Assembly: GCF_000445125.1 (NCBI RefSeq)
Contig: NZ_ATHL01000149.1
Span: 1-55,994, forward strand
Direction of reading: 5' to 3'
Source of the DNA: Novosphingobium lindaniclasticum LE124
GTDB taxonomy: Bacteria; Pseudomonadota; Alphaproteobacteria; Sphingomonadales; Sphingomonadaceae
Length of the DNA stretch: 55,994 nt
Numbering within the stretch: the first letter of the stretch is position 1; the number at the start of each line of letters is the position of its first letter. Positions 14,574-24,173 of this stretch are shown in pieces. The notes under the pieces are model-generated. The model made no database searches. It was not told where the DNA came from and saw only the letters and a list, made by a program, of their open reading frames with translations. A program made the position numbers and the translations under genes.

Positions 14574-15901
14574 TGAAGAGTCGGCTTGCGCTTTCTCCAC
14601 GCAAGCCGTTCCACCGCCGTCGCTGCCAGCCAGCCTGTCGTGATGCAGACGAACGGCATGACCGGATAGTGGAAGCGTGACTGGCCGGAGAACAGCAGGC
14701 AGATCAGCGTCGGATAGAGCGCCGCGGCGTAAGGCAGCAGCCACCAGCCGGTCCAGCGCAGCCGCTCGTGCCGTCGCCGCAGGGTCATGACCACGAAGGC
14801 GGCCGCGAAGCCCAGCATCAGCAGGGCGTAATAGCCCTGATTCACGTAGCGGACGGCGCGGTAGAGCGCCTCGAAGCGGGGATAGCTCGGCGCGCCGGCC
14901 TGATAGGCCCACTCCGCCTCGCCGTCCGGCAGCCAGAGGCGCATCATCTTCTTCGGGGCGAGGGCCAGGAACTTGCCCGGATTGTCGCGAATCCAGGTCA
15001 GTCCCATGCGGGCCGCCTCGATGTCGCTGGACACTTCGTCGAGGTCGGTGCGGGCCATGAACCGCTTCACCACCGGGGCGTCCGGCGTGAAATCGCCGGT
15101 GGCGGTGTCGTGGTTGCCGGTGAGCAGGGTGTAGCCGCCGTTGGTCGAGACCACCACCCAGTGGCCGAGCTGGGCATGGTTGCGCAGCGTCCAGGGCAGC
15201 ACCACCAGCGCGGACACGGCGACGACGATGAGGCCTTCCGTCAGCAGTCCCGGCAGGCGCTTCCAGACCGGGCGGACGCGCAGCCAGTCGATCGCGAAGA
15301 TGAGTGGCACGATCACCAGGGTCTGCGCCTTCACCAGAGTCGCGAAGCCGAAGATCAGCCCGGCGCCGACCAGTTGCCAGCGATTGGTCCGGGTCATCAG
15401 GGCCCAGCAGCCGGCGAGCAGCAGCGTGGTGTAGAAGACTTCGGTAAGTGCCAGGGGAACGTAGCCGATGGCGTTGGGATAGATCGCCAGCAGCAGCAGC
15501 CCGCCTCGCGCGGCGGCTTCGTTGCCGAAGATGTGGCGGCCGAGCGCCAGCGTTAGCAAACCGGTCAGCATCGAGGCCGCCAGATTGAACAGCCCCAGCG
15601 AGACGTGCGACACGCCGAACTGGTGGAACATCACCGAAAGCGCCAGCGGCAGGCCGGGAGGCCAGAACGCCGTGGCCAGACCCTTGTCGCGGTAGCCCAG
15701 CCCGTTCGCCAGGTCGGCGGCCCTGGCAAAGTAGGAGATGGCGTCGGAACTCGGCGCAACGTCGATCAGCAGGACCGCCACGCGCAAGGCGAGATACAGC
15801 GCCCAGATCGCCAGCAGCACGGATCGGTCGGTGGCGAACCATTCCAGGCGCAACGCGAGCCGGCTCGGCCGGGTGGGAAAGTCGAGGATCTGCGCGGACA
15901 T
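14570..15901 (-). CDS. Integral membrane glycosyltransferase (ArnT/PMT-like, GT39/GT83 type)
   Basis: About 443 residues with roughly ten hydrophobic helices and a large external loop. The first loop carries the acidic pair expected in dolichol/undecaprenyl-phosphate-sugar transferases (DVAPSSDAISYFARA), followed by GLATAFWPPGLPL. Such enzymes transfer a sugar from a lipid carrier to protein or lipid A in the periplasm; the acceptor here is unknown. I place the start at 15901 (MSAQILDF); a GTG at 15970 gives 23 more residues and cannot be excluded. The last codons lie in the edge of a palindromic repeat. It stands alone and is divergent from the alpha/beta hydrolase gene. Confidence 0.85.
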   Translation of the reverse strand: MSAQILDFPTRPSRLALRLEWFATDRSVLLAIWALYLALRVAVLLIDVAPSSDAISYFARAADLANGLGYRDKGLATAFWPPGLPLALSVMFHQFGVSHVSLGLFNLAASMLTGLLTLALGRHIFGNEAAARGGLLLLAIYPNAIGYVPLALTEVFYTTLLLAGCWALMTRTNRWQLVGAGLIFGFATLVKAQTLVIVPLIFAIDWLRVRPVWKRLPGLLTEGLIVVAVSALVVLPWTLRNHAQLGHWVVVSTNGGYTLLTGNHDTATGDFTPDAPVVKRFMARTDLDEVSSDIEAARMGLTWIRDNPGKFLALAPKKMMRLWLPDGEAEWAYQAGAPSYPRFEALYRAVRYVNQGYYALLMLGFAAAFVVMTLRRRHERLRWTGWWLLPYAAALYPTLICLLFSGQSRFHYPVMPFVCITTGWLAATAVERLAWRKRKPTLH

Positions 15902-16041
15902 TCTGGGGCGGCTTTCTGGTGACACGACGGATTCAGGCGCTTTCCCCAGAGCTTTAGGCTGCCGATCCACTCGCCCGCAACCATCATCCGCTCCGTCTCC
16001 GGCCCTTGTGCTCGCAGCGCCCGGACCCCAGATGGGCCGCC

Positions 16042-16800
16042 ATGACCGACACGCGTTATCTGGAGCTGCCCGACGGGCGCCGCATCGCCCATCGTTTCAC
16101 CCCCGGCACCGGCCCGACGATCGTGTTCCTGCCCGGCTACATGTCCGATATGAGCGGCAGCAAGGCCACGGCCCTGTTCGAGATGGCGCAGGCGGCCGGG
16201 CGTCCCTGCCTGCTGGTGGATTATTCCGGATGCGGGGAGAGCCCCGGCGATTTCGCGGACGGCACGCTCAGCCGCTGGCGCGACGAAGTGCTGGCGGTGA
16301 TCGCGGCGGCGGGATTGGAGCAGGTGGTGCTGGTCGGCTCGTCGATGGGCGGCTGGCTCATGCTCATGGTGGCCGAAGCGCTTGCAGAGAGCGGGAAGGT
16401 CAAGGGCCTGGTCGGTATCGCCGCCGCGCCGGACTTCACCGAATGGGGCATCGCCCAGATGGACAAGAACATGCTCGCGGATGGCGAGACGATATGGGAA
16501 GACAATCCCTATGGTCCCGAACCGACGCCGACGCATCCCGGCTTCTGGGCCGACGGGCAGGCCAACCTCATGCTGGACAGGGAGATCGCCTGGGACGGCC
16601 CGGCCCGCCTGCTCCACGGGCAGCGCGATACCGACGTGCCCTGGGACATCTCGGTCAGATTGGCCGAGCGACTGCGTTCAGCCGACGTGCAGGTCATGCT
16701 GATCAAGGACGGAGACCACCGCCTTTCGCGAGAGCCCGATATCCATCTGCTGCTGCGCACGGTTGCCGAACTGGTTCTCGCCCGCGATCCGGCGGCCTGA
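16042..16800 (+). CDS. Alpha/beta hydrolase
   Basis: 252 residues. The nucleophile elbow is GSSMGG with S101. A candidate acid lies in LLHGQRDTDVP and the His in KDGDHRLSR near residue 222, giving a complete triad. An oxyanion-hole segment FLPGYMSDM is present near residue 30. The layout resembles small acyl-esterase or thioesterase proteins of the ABHD10 type; the substrate is unknown. The start is the ATG at 16042 (MTDTRYLELPDG). It is followed after 16 bases by a TPR protein and then a luciferase-like oxidoreductase, forming a probable operon. Confidence 0.88.
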   Translation: MTDTRYLELPDGRRIAHRFTPGTGPTIVFLPGYMSDMSGSKATALFEMAQAAGRPCLLVDYSGCGESPGDFADGTLSRWRDEVLAVIAAAGLEQVVLVGSSMGGWLMLMVAEALAESGKVKGLVGIAAAPDFTEWGIAQMDKNMLADGETIWEDNPYGPEPTPTHPGFWADGQANLMLDREIAWDGPARLLHGQRDTDVPWDISVRLAERLRSADVQVMLIKDGDHRLSREPDIHLLLRTVAELVLARDPAA

Positions 16801-16816
16801 TCCAAGGACCATTCCC

Positions 16817-17682
16817 ATGCCTTTGCTTCTTCCCTTCATGCTGATGCAGGCCACCCTCGGCGCGGGCGGGGCCAGCCCCTATGCTTCGGCGCTCCCGCGC
16901 GAGATCGTCGAGAAGAAGGAAGACGAGGCCCGCAAGCGCCGCACGGAATCGGCGCAGTTCGCCGGTCCGCTGCCGCTGCGCCGGGAAAACGGCTGCCTGC
17001 TGGCGGTCGAGGCCGACCCGAATCGCTCCGCCGAAGTCGCGCGTCAGGCGCTTGCCAGCGCGCAGGGCCGCGAGCGGGTCCGCGCCGGGCTCTGTCTCGG
17101 CGTGGCGCTCGCCGATCTCGATCGCTGGGCGGAGGCGCGCACGGTCTTCGTGCAGGCGCGCGACGCCGCCGACCCCGGCGACCAGCTCAGCCGCGCAAGA
17201 CTGGGCGCCATGGCGGGCAATGCAGCGCTGGCCGATGGCAAGGCGGGTGAGGCGCTGACTTTGCTGGCCCCCGCCGCGCTGGCCGCCAAGACCGCCGGAG
17301 ACGGCGCGCTGGGCGCGTCGATCGCGCTCGACCGCGCGCGGGCGCTCGTGTCGCTGGGGCAGAACGAGGAGGCGGGCCGGGCGCTATCCGATGCCCGCAG
17401 CGCCGATCCCACCAGCGCCCAGGCCTGGCTGCTTTCCGCCACGCTGGCACGGCGAGAGAAGCGGCTGATCGAGGCGCAGAGCCTGATCGAGAAGGCCGCG
17501 CAACTTGCACCGCAGGATCCCGAGATCGGTCTCGAAGCCGGCGTCATCGCCATACTCGGCGGCCGCGACGAAGTCGCCCGGCGCAGCTGGAATTCGGTGG
17601 TGAGGATGGCGCCGGAATCCCCTTCTGCCGCCACTGCCAAGGAATACCTCGCCCAGCTTGGGCCCGAAGGAACATCGAAGCC

Positions 17683-17686
<4 letters not shown>
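16817..17686 (+). CDS. TPR-repeat protein with signal peptide
   Basis: 289 residues. A hydrophobic N-terminus (MPLLLPFMLMQATLG) suggests export or membrane anchoring. The rest is helical Ala-rich repeats with TPR character (for example ARALVSLGQNEEAGRALSDARSADP and AQSLIEKAAQLAPQDPE), typical of a scaffold in the periplasm. No enzyme motif is present. The start is the ATG 16 bases after the hydrolase gene, and the stop overlaps the start of the next gene by ATGA. Confidence 0.8.
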
Positions 17687-18675
<989 letters not shown>

Positions 18676-18782
18676 GATCTCTTCATGCAAGGTCGGCCGC
18701 AAGCGCGATATCCTTGCAAGAGCAATTCGATTTCGTGCCGAGACATTGACCCGGAGGCGAAATTGCCCGAACTCCTCCGGCC

Positions 18783-20009
18783 ATGAGCAAATCAGACGTC
18801 GTCATCGTGGGAGCGGGACACGGCGGGGCGCAATGCGCCATCGCCCTGCGCCAGAACGGGTTCGAGGGGACCATCACCGTCATCGGCCGCGAGCCGGAGC
18901 ATCCTTACGAGCGGCCGCCGCTCTCCAAGGAATACTTCGCGCGCGAGAAGACCTTCGACCGGCTCTACATCCGCCCGCCGACGTTCTGGGCGGAGAAGGA
19001 GATCACCTTCAAGCTCGGCACCGAAGTCACCAAGGTCGATGCCGGGGCGCGTGAACTGACGCTCTCGAACGGGGAGACCCATGGCTACGGCAAGCTGGTC
19101 TGGGCCACCGGCGGCGATCCGCGCCGGCTCTCGTGCTCGGGCGCGGATCTTGCGGGCGTCCATGCCGTGCGCACCCGCGAAGATTGCGACACGCTGATGG
19201 CCGAAGTCGATGCCGGCACGAAGAACGTGGTGGTGATCGGCGGCGGCTATATCGGCCTGGAAGCGGCTGCGGTGCTCTCGAAGCTGGGGCTCAAGGTCAC
19301 GCTGCTCGAAGCGCTGCCGCGCGTGCTGGCGCGCGTGGCGGGAGAGCCGCTCTCGGCCTTCTACCAGAAGGAGCACCGCGACCACGGCGTCGATCTGCGC
19401 ACCGGCGTCGCGGTCGAATGCCTCGAAGGCGACGGCCACAAGGTGACCGGCGTGAAGCTGGCCGATGGCGAAGTGCTGGCCGCCGAAGCCGTGATCGTGG
19501 GCATCGGCATCGTTCCGGCCGTCGGCCCGCTGATCCTGGCGGGCGCGGCCGGCGCCAACGGCGTCGACGTCGACGAATATTGCCGCACCTCGCTGCCGGA
19601 CATCTACGCGATCGGCGACTGCGCCGCCTTTGCCTGCGACTTCGCGGGTGGCACGGTGATGCGCGTGGAATCGGTGCAGAACGCCAACGACATGGGCACA
19701 TGCGTAGCCAAGGCGATCTGCGGAGACGAGAAGCCGTACAAGGCCTTCCCGTGGTTCTGGTCCAACCAGTACGACCTCAAGCTGCAGACGGCCGGTATCA
19801 ACCTGGGCTTCGACCAGACGGTAATCCGCGGCAATCCCGAGGATCGCAGCTTCTCGGTGGTCTACCTCAAGGAAGGCAAGGTCCTCGCGCTCGACTGCGT
19901 CAACATGGTCAAGGACTACGTCCAGGGCCGCAAGCTGGTAGAGGCGGGCGCCCGGCCCGACCTTGCGGCACTGGCCGACAAGGACAAGCCGCTCAAGGAG
20001 CTTCTGTAA
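18783..20009 (+). CDS. FAD-dependent ferredoxin/rubredoxin reductase-like protein
   Basis: 408 residues of the BphA4/putidaredoxin reductase type. FAD-binding VVIVGAGHGGAQCAIALR (6-23), the typical ERPPLSKEY, an NAD-binding VVVIGGGYIGLEAAAVLSKLG in the middle, and YAIGDCAAF as the second FAD motif. The C-terminal interface domain is present (FWSNQYDLKLQTAG). It moves electrons from NAD(P)H to a ferredoxin, usually for a P450 or Rieske oxygenase. No partner oxygenase or ferredoxin is adjacent, so the partner must be elsewhere. The gene overlaps queG tail to tail by 17 bases. Confidence 0.93.
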   Translation: MSKSDVVIVGAGHGGAQCAIALRQNGFEGTITVIGREPEHPYERPPLSKEYFAREKTFDRLYIRPPTFWAEKEITFKLGTEVTKVDAGARELTLSNGETHGYGKLVWATGGDPRRLSCSGADLAGVHAVRTREDCDTLMAEVDAGTKNVVVIGGGYIGLEAAAVLSKLGLKVTLLEALPRVLARVAGEPLSAFYQKEHRDHGVDLRTGVAVECLEGDGHKVTGVKLADGEVLAAEAVIVGIGIVPAVGPLILAGAAGANGVDVDEYCRTSLPDIYAIGDCAAFACDFAGGTVMRVESVQNANDMGTCVAKAICGDEKPYKAFPWFWSNQYDLKLQTAGINLGFDQTVIRGNPEDRSFSVVYLKEGKVLALDCVNMVKDYVQGRKLVEAGARPDLAALADKDKPLKELL

Positions 20010-21108
20010 GCTTCGGAGGATCCTCCCCGCCGGTCGGTGGGGAGGCCTTCAGCCGCTGCGCCGCCCACCGCGCGGCTTCCGCGACGGCCGGATCGGGATC
20101 GGCCTGAAGCGGTGCGACTTGTGCCATAAGGGCGGCGTTTCCGCTGTTTCCGGCCGCATAGAGGCAGTTGCGCACGAAACGGTCCCGGCCGATCCGCTTG
20201 ATCGGCGAGCCCGAGAACAGCTTGCGAAAGCCTGCGTCGTCCAGCGTCAGCAGTTCGGCAAGGCGCGGCGCAGTCAGTTCCGCCCGCGGCAGGAAGGCCT
20301 TCAGGCGGTGCGCCGTTTCCGCGAACTTGTTCCATGGGCAGACCGCCAGGCAATCGTCGCAGCCGTAGATGCGGTTGCCCAGCCCCACGCGAAACTCCTC
20401 GGGGATCGGCCCCTTGTGCTCGATGGTGAGGTAGCTGACGCAGCGCCGCGCATCGAGGCGGTAGGGGCTGGGAAAAGCCTGGGTCGGACAGGCATCCTGG
20501 CAGGCCCGGCACGATCCGCAGCGGTCGCGGCCCTCGGCGGAGAGCGGCAGTTCGAGCGTGGTGTAGATTTCGCCCAGAAACAGCCACGATCCATGCTCTC
20601 GGCTGACCATATTGGTGTGCTTGCCCTGCCAGCCAAGCCCGGCGGCGGCGGCCAGGGGCTTTTCCATGACCGGCGCGGTATCGGTGAAGACCTTCACGCC
20701 TGCCGGACCAAGCCTGCGCTTGTCGGCTTCCGAAACCAGCCAGCGCGCCAGGTTCTTGAGCGCCTTCTTCACCCAGTCATGATAGTCGGCGCCTTGCGCA
20801 TAGACCGAGATCCGGCCGACTTCCGGCACTTCCGCAAGGCTGAGGGGGTCGCCTGCGGGAGCGTAACTCATGCCCAGCGCGATCACCCGCCGCGCCTCGG
20901 GCCAGAGCCCTTGAGGGGAGCGGCGATGGTGCGCGCGGTCGGCCATCCAGTCCATCGATCCGTGCATGCCGTCCGCCAGCCACGCATCCAGCCGGGCCGC
21001 GCGATCCGCGTCTTCCTCGGCCGCAGCCACGCCGAAAGCGCAGAACCCCAGTTCCCGGGCTTGCGCCTCGAGATCGCGGGCCAGGGCATTCAGCGCATCG
21101 TTAACCAA
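19993..21108 (-). CDS. queG: Epoxyqueuosine reductase
   Basis: 371 residues. It reduces epoxyqueuosine to queuosine in tRNA using cobalamin and two [4Fe-4S] clusters. The cluster cysteines are CGSCRACQDACP and CDDCLAVCPWN. Other family landmarks are EKPLAAAAGLGWQGKHTN, SWLFLGEIYT and the GNRIYGCDD segment. A HEAT-like C-terminal repeat (NALMAQVAPLQADPDPAVAEAA region) is as expected. It is monocistronic, on the opposite strand to its neighbours, and its 3' end overlaps the flavoprotein gene by 17 bases. Confidence 0.96.
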   Translation of the reverse strand: MVNDALNALARDLEAQARELGFCAFGVAAAEEDADRAARLDAWLADGMHGSMDWMADRAHHRRSPQGLWPEARRVIALGMSYAPAGDPLSLAEVPEVGRISVYAQGADYHDWVKKALKNLARWLVSEADKRRLGPAGVKVFTDTAPVMEKPLAAAAGLGWQGKHTNMVSREHGSWLFLGEIYTTLELPLSAEGRDRCGSCRACQDACPTQAFPSPYRLDARRCVSYLTIEHKGPIPEEFRVGLGNRIYGCDDCLAVCPWNKFAETAHRLKAFLPRAELTAPRLAELLTLDDAGFRKLFSGSPIKRIGRDRFVRNCLYAAGNSGNAALMAQVAPLQADPDPAVAEAARWAAQRLKASPPTGGEDPPKLTEAP

Positions 21109-21178
21109 GCTTGCGGACTTTCCGGTTCATAGGCACCACGAGAGTGCGATCGTATGACGCGCATTAGGAGATTGGTCC

Positions 21179-22138
21179 TTGGCCAGCAACGTGGAAGGGC
21201 CTTCTCTCGCGATCGAGGCACGGGGTCTCGTCAAACGCTTTGATGGGTTCACGGCGGTGGACGGCGTGGATCTCAGCGTGCCGGTCGGTGCAGTCTACGG
21301 CATCCTCGGTCCGAATGGCGCGGGCAAGACGACCACCTTGCGGATGCTGCTGGGCATCATCGATCCCGACGCGGGAAGCCGCAGGATCCTCGGTGCCGAG
21401 CGACCGCATGACGTGGCGCATGCCATCGGCTACCTGCCCGAGGAGCGCGGCCTCTACCCGGCGATGAAGGCCACCGAAGCGATCGCTTTCCTCGGCGCCC
21501 TGCGCGGCTTGCCGCTGCGGGAAGGGCGCCGCCGCGCGCACGAACTGCTGGAGCGGCACGGCCTTGGCTATGCGGCCGATCGCCAGATCCGCCAGCTGTC
21601 CAAGGGCATGGCGCAGCAAGTGCAGATTCTCGGCACATTGGTCCATCGGCCGCGCCTGGTGATCCTGGACGAGCCGTTTTCCGGGCTCGATGCTCTCAAC
21701 CAGGGCAAGTTGGAGCGGATGATTCGCGGACTCGCCGAAGAGGGAACGACGGTGATCTTCTCCACCCACGTCATCGCCCATGCCGAGCGCCTCTGCGACG
21801 ACGTGGCGATCATCGCCGGGGGCAAGGTTCCGTTCGCCGGTTCCGTGGATGAGGCGCGGGACCGGATTCCCCGGCAGGTCCGTCTGGAAACGCGGGATCC
21901 GGATGGCGCCTGGCGCAAGGCCCTGCCTGTGGATGCCCGGCGAGAGGGGACATTCTGGAATTTCTCGCTGCCGGAAGGCGGCGTGGAGCCTTTGCTGCGC
22001 GCGCTGATCGAGGGTGATGCGGGCATTCTCTCGCTGTCGATCGAGCGGGCGGGGCTGCACGACGCCTTCGTCGCCATCGCCGGCGCAGCGGCGGCGCGGG
22101 CGCTGGATGTCGGCTCGGAGCAGGAGGACGTACGATGA
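21179..22138 (+). CDS. ABC transporter ATP-binding protein (NatA-like exporter)
   Basis: 319 residues. Walker A is GPNGAGKTTT (44-53), the signature is LSKGMAQQ and Walker B is LVILDEPFSGLD, followed by the switch His in FSTHVIAHAE. The LSKGM signature and the extended C-terminal domain resemble NatA-type and other drug/Na+ exporters. The start is TTG at 21179, supported by AGGAG 8 bases upstream. Its stop overlaps the start of the permease (ATGA), so the two form one transporter. Confidence 0.92.
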   Translation: MASNVEGPSLAIEARGLVKRFDGFTAVDGVDLSVPVGAVYGILGPNGAGKTTTLRMLLGIIDPDAGSRRILGAERPHDVAHAIGYLPEERGLYPAMKATEAIAFLGALRGLPLREGRRRAHELLERHGLGYAADRQIRQLSKGMAQQVQILGTLVHRPRLVILDEPFSGLDALNQGKLERMIRGLAEEGTTVIFSTHVIAHAERLCDDVAIIAGGKVPFAGSVDEARDRIPRQVRLETRDPDGAWRKALPVDARREGTFWNFSLPEGGVEPLLRALIEGDAGILSLSIERAGLHDAFVAIAGAAAARALDVGSEQEDVR

Positions 22139-23355
22139 ACGGCCGCCTTTCCGTTCTGGCCGCGGCCTGGGTCGTCGCCCGGCGCGATTTCACGGCGATC
22201 CTGTTCAGCCGCAGCTTCTTCTTCTTCCTGCTGGGACCGCTGTTTCCGGTGCTTATCGCCGTGCTGGCAGGCAGCCTCGGCTCGCGCGTCGACGCGAGTC
22301 AGGAGCGCCCGGTGCTCGGGATCGCGATGTCGGTCGCCGATGCGGACGCGCTGGAGCGTACCCGCGCCCGGCTGGCACCCGTGCTCGACGAAGAACTGCC
22401 GGAACTGCTGGTGATCCGCAGGCTCGCCAAGGGGGAGAGTTATGATCCCGGTGAGGCCCTGGCCTTGCGGAAGGTGAAGACCGCGGCGATCCTGTCGGGC
22501 TCTCTGGAAAAGCCGGTGCTTACCGGACCGGGGGGATTGATCGAGGCCTGGCGCGGGCCGGTCTCGATGCTCGCGGCGCAGGCGCGCTCGGGCGCTGAGA
22601 TCGCGTACCCTGCCGTGGCGCTGAAGCCGGTGGCGCGTAGCAGCGCCACCGAGCGCAAAGGCCGGTTCGCCACCGCGCAAGGCGCGCAGACCCTGCTGTT
22701 CCTGCTGACGATGATGCTGGCAGGCATGGTCCTGTCCAACCTGGTCGAGGAAAAGGGCAACAAGATCATCGAGGTGCTGGCAGCCGCCGTACCGATGGAC
22801 GCAGTGTTCCTGGGCAAGCTTTTCGCCATGCTCGGAATCTCGCTGGTCGGTATCGCGACCTGGGCAGCGACGCTGGGGCTGCTCTGGCTCGGTGGCGGCA
22901 TCTCGCCCGAACGCTTGCCGGATCCGGCCGTCGGCTGGCCGCTGCTGATCGCGCTCGGCGTGGTCTACTTCGCCATGGCCTATCTGCTGCTCGGCTCGGT
23001 CTTCCTGGCGATCGGCTCGATGGCGACCACCGTGCGCGAAGTGCAGACCTTGTCCATGCCGGTGACGATGGCGCAGCTCATGGTCTTCTTCTTCGCCAGC
23101 TTCGCCATGACCCAGCCCGGCAGCGCGGTGGAGATCGCCGCCGTGCTGGTGCCGTTCAGTTCACCGTTTGCGATGCTGGCCCGTGCGGCGCAGGAGCCTG
23201 CTTTGCTGCCGCATGTCCTGGCCATCGGCTGGCAGATGCTCTGGGTCGCGCTGCTGGTGCGCGGCGGAGCGCGCCTGTTCCGTTCGCGGGTGATGAAGTC
23301 GGGACCAGCGGGTAAGACAAGGCGCCGGAGCCGCTGGTCGCTACGGCGCCCCTGA
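22135..23355 (+). CDS. ABC transporter permease (NatB/ABC-2 type)
   Basis: 406 residues. One membrane helix at the N-terminus (SRSFFFFLLGPLFPVLIAVLAG), a large extracytoplasmic domain (about 60-185), then five to six helices. The second half holds the family-typical segment NLVEEKGNKIIEVLAAAVPM, seen in NatB-like permeases. The substrate is unknown. It is translationally coupled to the ATPase gene. A Lys/Arg-rich cytoplasmic tail ends just before a convergent tRNA-Leu gene. Confidence 0.9.
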   Translation: MNGRLSVLAAAWVVARRDFTAILFSRSFFFFLLGPLFPVLIAVLAGSLGSRVDASQERPVLGIAMSVADADALERTRARLAPVLDEELPELLVIRRLAKGESYDPGEALALRKVKTAAILSGSLEKPVLTGPGGLIEAWRGPVSMLAAQARSGAEIAYPAVALKPVARSSATERKGRFATAQGAQTLLFLLTMMLAGMVLSNLVEEKGNKIIEVLAAAVPMDAVFLGKLFAMLGISLVGIATWAATLGLLWLGGGISPERLPDPAVGWPLLIALGVVYFAMAYLLLGSVFLAIGSMATTVREVQTLSMPVTMAQLMVFFFASFAMTQPGSAVEIAAVLVPFSSPFAMLARAAQEPALLPHVLAIGWQMLWVALLVRGGARLFRSRVMKSGPAGKTRRRSRWSLRRP

Positions 23356-23360
23356 CGCCT

Positions 23361-23445
23361 TGGTACGGACGGCGGGACTCGAACCCGCACGATCGAAGAT
23401 CAAGGGATTTTAAGTCCCATGCGTCTACCATTCCGCCACGTCCGC
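23361..23445 (-). tRNA. tRNA-Leu (anticodon TAA)
   Basis: An 85-base class II tRNA including an encoded CCA. Acceptor stem GCGGACG pairs with CGTCCGT (terminal G-T wobble), the discriminator is A, the anticodon loop reads ACTTAAAAT, the long variable arm is TTGATCTTCGATCG-like, and the T arm GCGGGTTCGAGTCCCGC is perfect. The D-loop GGCGGAATGGTAGACGC is typical of bacterial Leu tRNAs. Confidence 0.97.
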
Positions 23446-23455
23446 ACGAGGCTGT

Positions 23456-23480
23456 CCGCGCGATCTGGCAGATCGCGCGG
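23456..23480. other. Perfect 11-bp hairpin upstream of tRNA-Leu
   Basis: CCGCGCGATCT, loop GGC, AGATCGCGCGG. It has no T-run on either strand. It lies between the 3' end of ihfB and the 5' end of tRNA-Leu (both minus strand), so it may end ihfB transcription or process a joint transcript. Confidence 0.4.
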
Positions 23481-23612
23481 CGCGGGGCAACTACCCAGTC
23501 GCCTTACCGCCCGAGTATCCGAGCCTGAGGGTTCGATGACGAGAATATGCAATGGCGAGGACGTTCAAGGGCAAGCACGTTCCATGACGAGGTCGCCCTA
23601 AGGCGTAACCTG

Positions 23613-23894
23613 CTACTCGACGTTCAGGCGGGCGCGCATTTCCTTGCCAGGCTTGAAATAGGGGACGCGCTTTTCCGGCACGTCCACGCTTTCGCCGGTG
23701 CGCGGATTGCGGCCCGTGCGGCCTTCGCGATGGCGGGTGGAGAAAGCACCGAATCCGCGCAGTTCCACCCGGCCGCCATCGGCCAGGCGCTGGGCGATCT
23801 CGTCGAAGAAAGTATCCACCGCACGCTCGACATCTTCGGCGCGCAGTTCGGGATTCTCCTTGGCGAGAGCGAGCAGCAGTTCGGATCTGATCAT
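23613..23894 (-). CDS. ihfB: Integration host factor subunit beta
   Basis: 93 residues, the normal length. N-terminal helical body MIRSELLLALAKENPEL, the beta-arm region GGRVELRGFGAFSTRHREGRTGRNPRTGE (with the conserved RNPRTGE) and the C-terminal VPYFKPGKEMR. It binds and bends DNA as a heterodimer with IhfA. The start at 23894 has AAAGGGA upstream; an ATG six codons earlier is also in frame but lacks a site. Confidence 0.95.
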   Translation of the reverse strand: MIRSELLLALAKENPELRAEDVERAVDTFFDEIAQRLADGGRVELRGFGAFSTRHREGRTGRNPRTGESVDVPEKRVPYFKPGKEMRARLNVE

Positions 23895-24173
23895 CGCGTG
23901 CGTCCCTTTCAAAATGCCCTCCGGAAAAATCCCAAGGTCACTGACGAATCATATTATTTCGTGTGACTTGGTTCCGTCAGCACAAGAAAATGCCATTCCG
24001 GTGCTTTTCGCGCAATGGCTCACCCGAGGTAGGAAAAATCACGCGGTTTTCCGTGCTCACGAAAGCCTGATGACGCCTCTCCACCCCATTTACACGGCCG
24101 ATTTGGCCGCTAACGTCTCCGCTTTCAAGCTTGTGGGTCAAGCTTTTCGGGCGACAGGACAAAAGAAGGGCGC

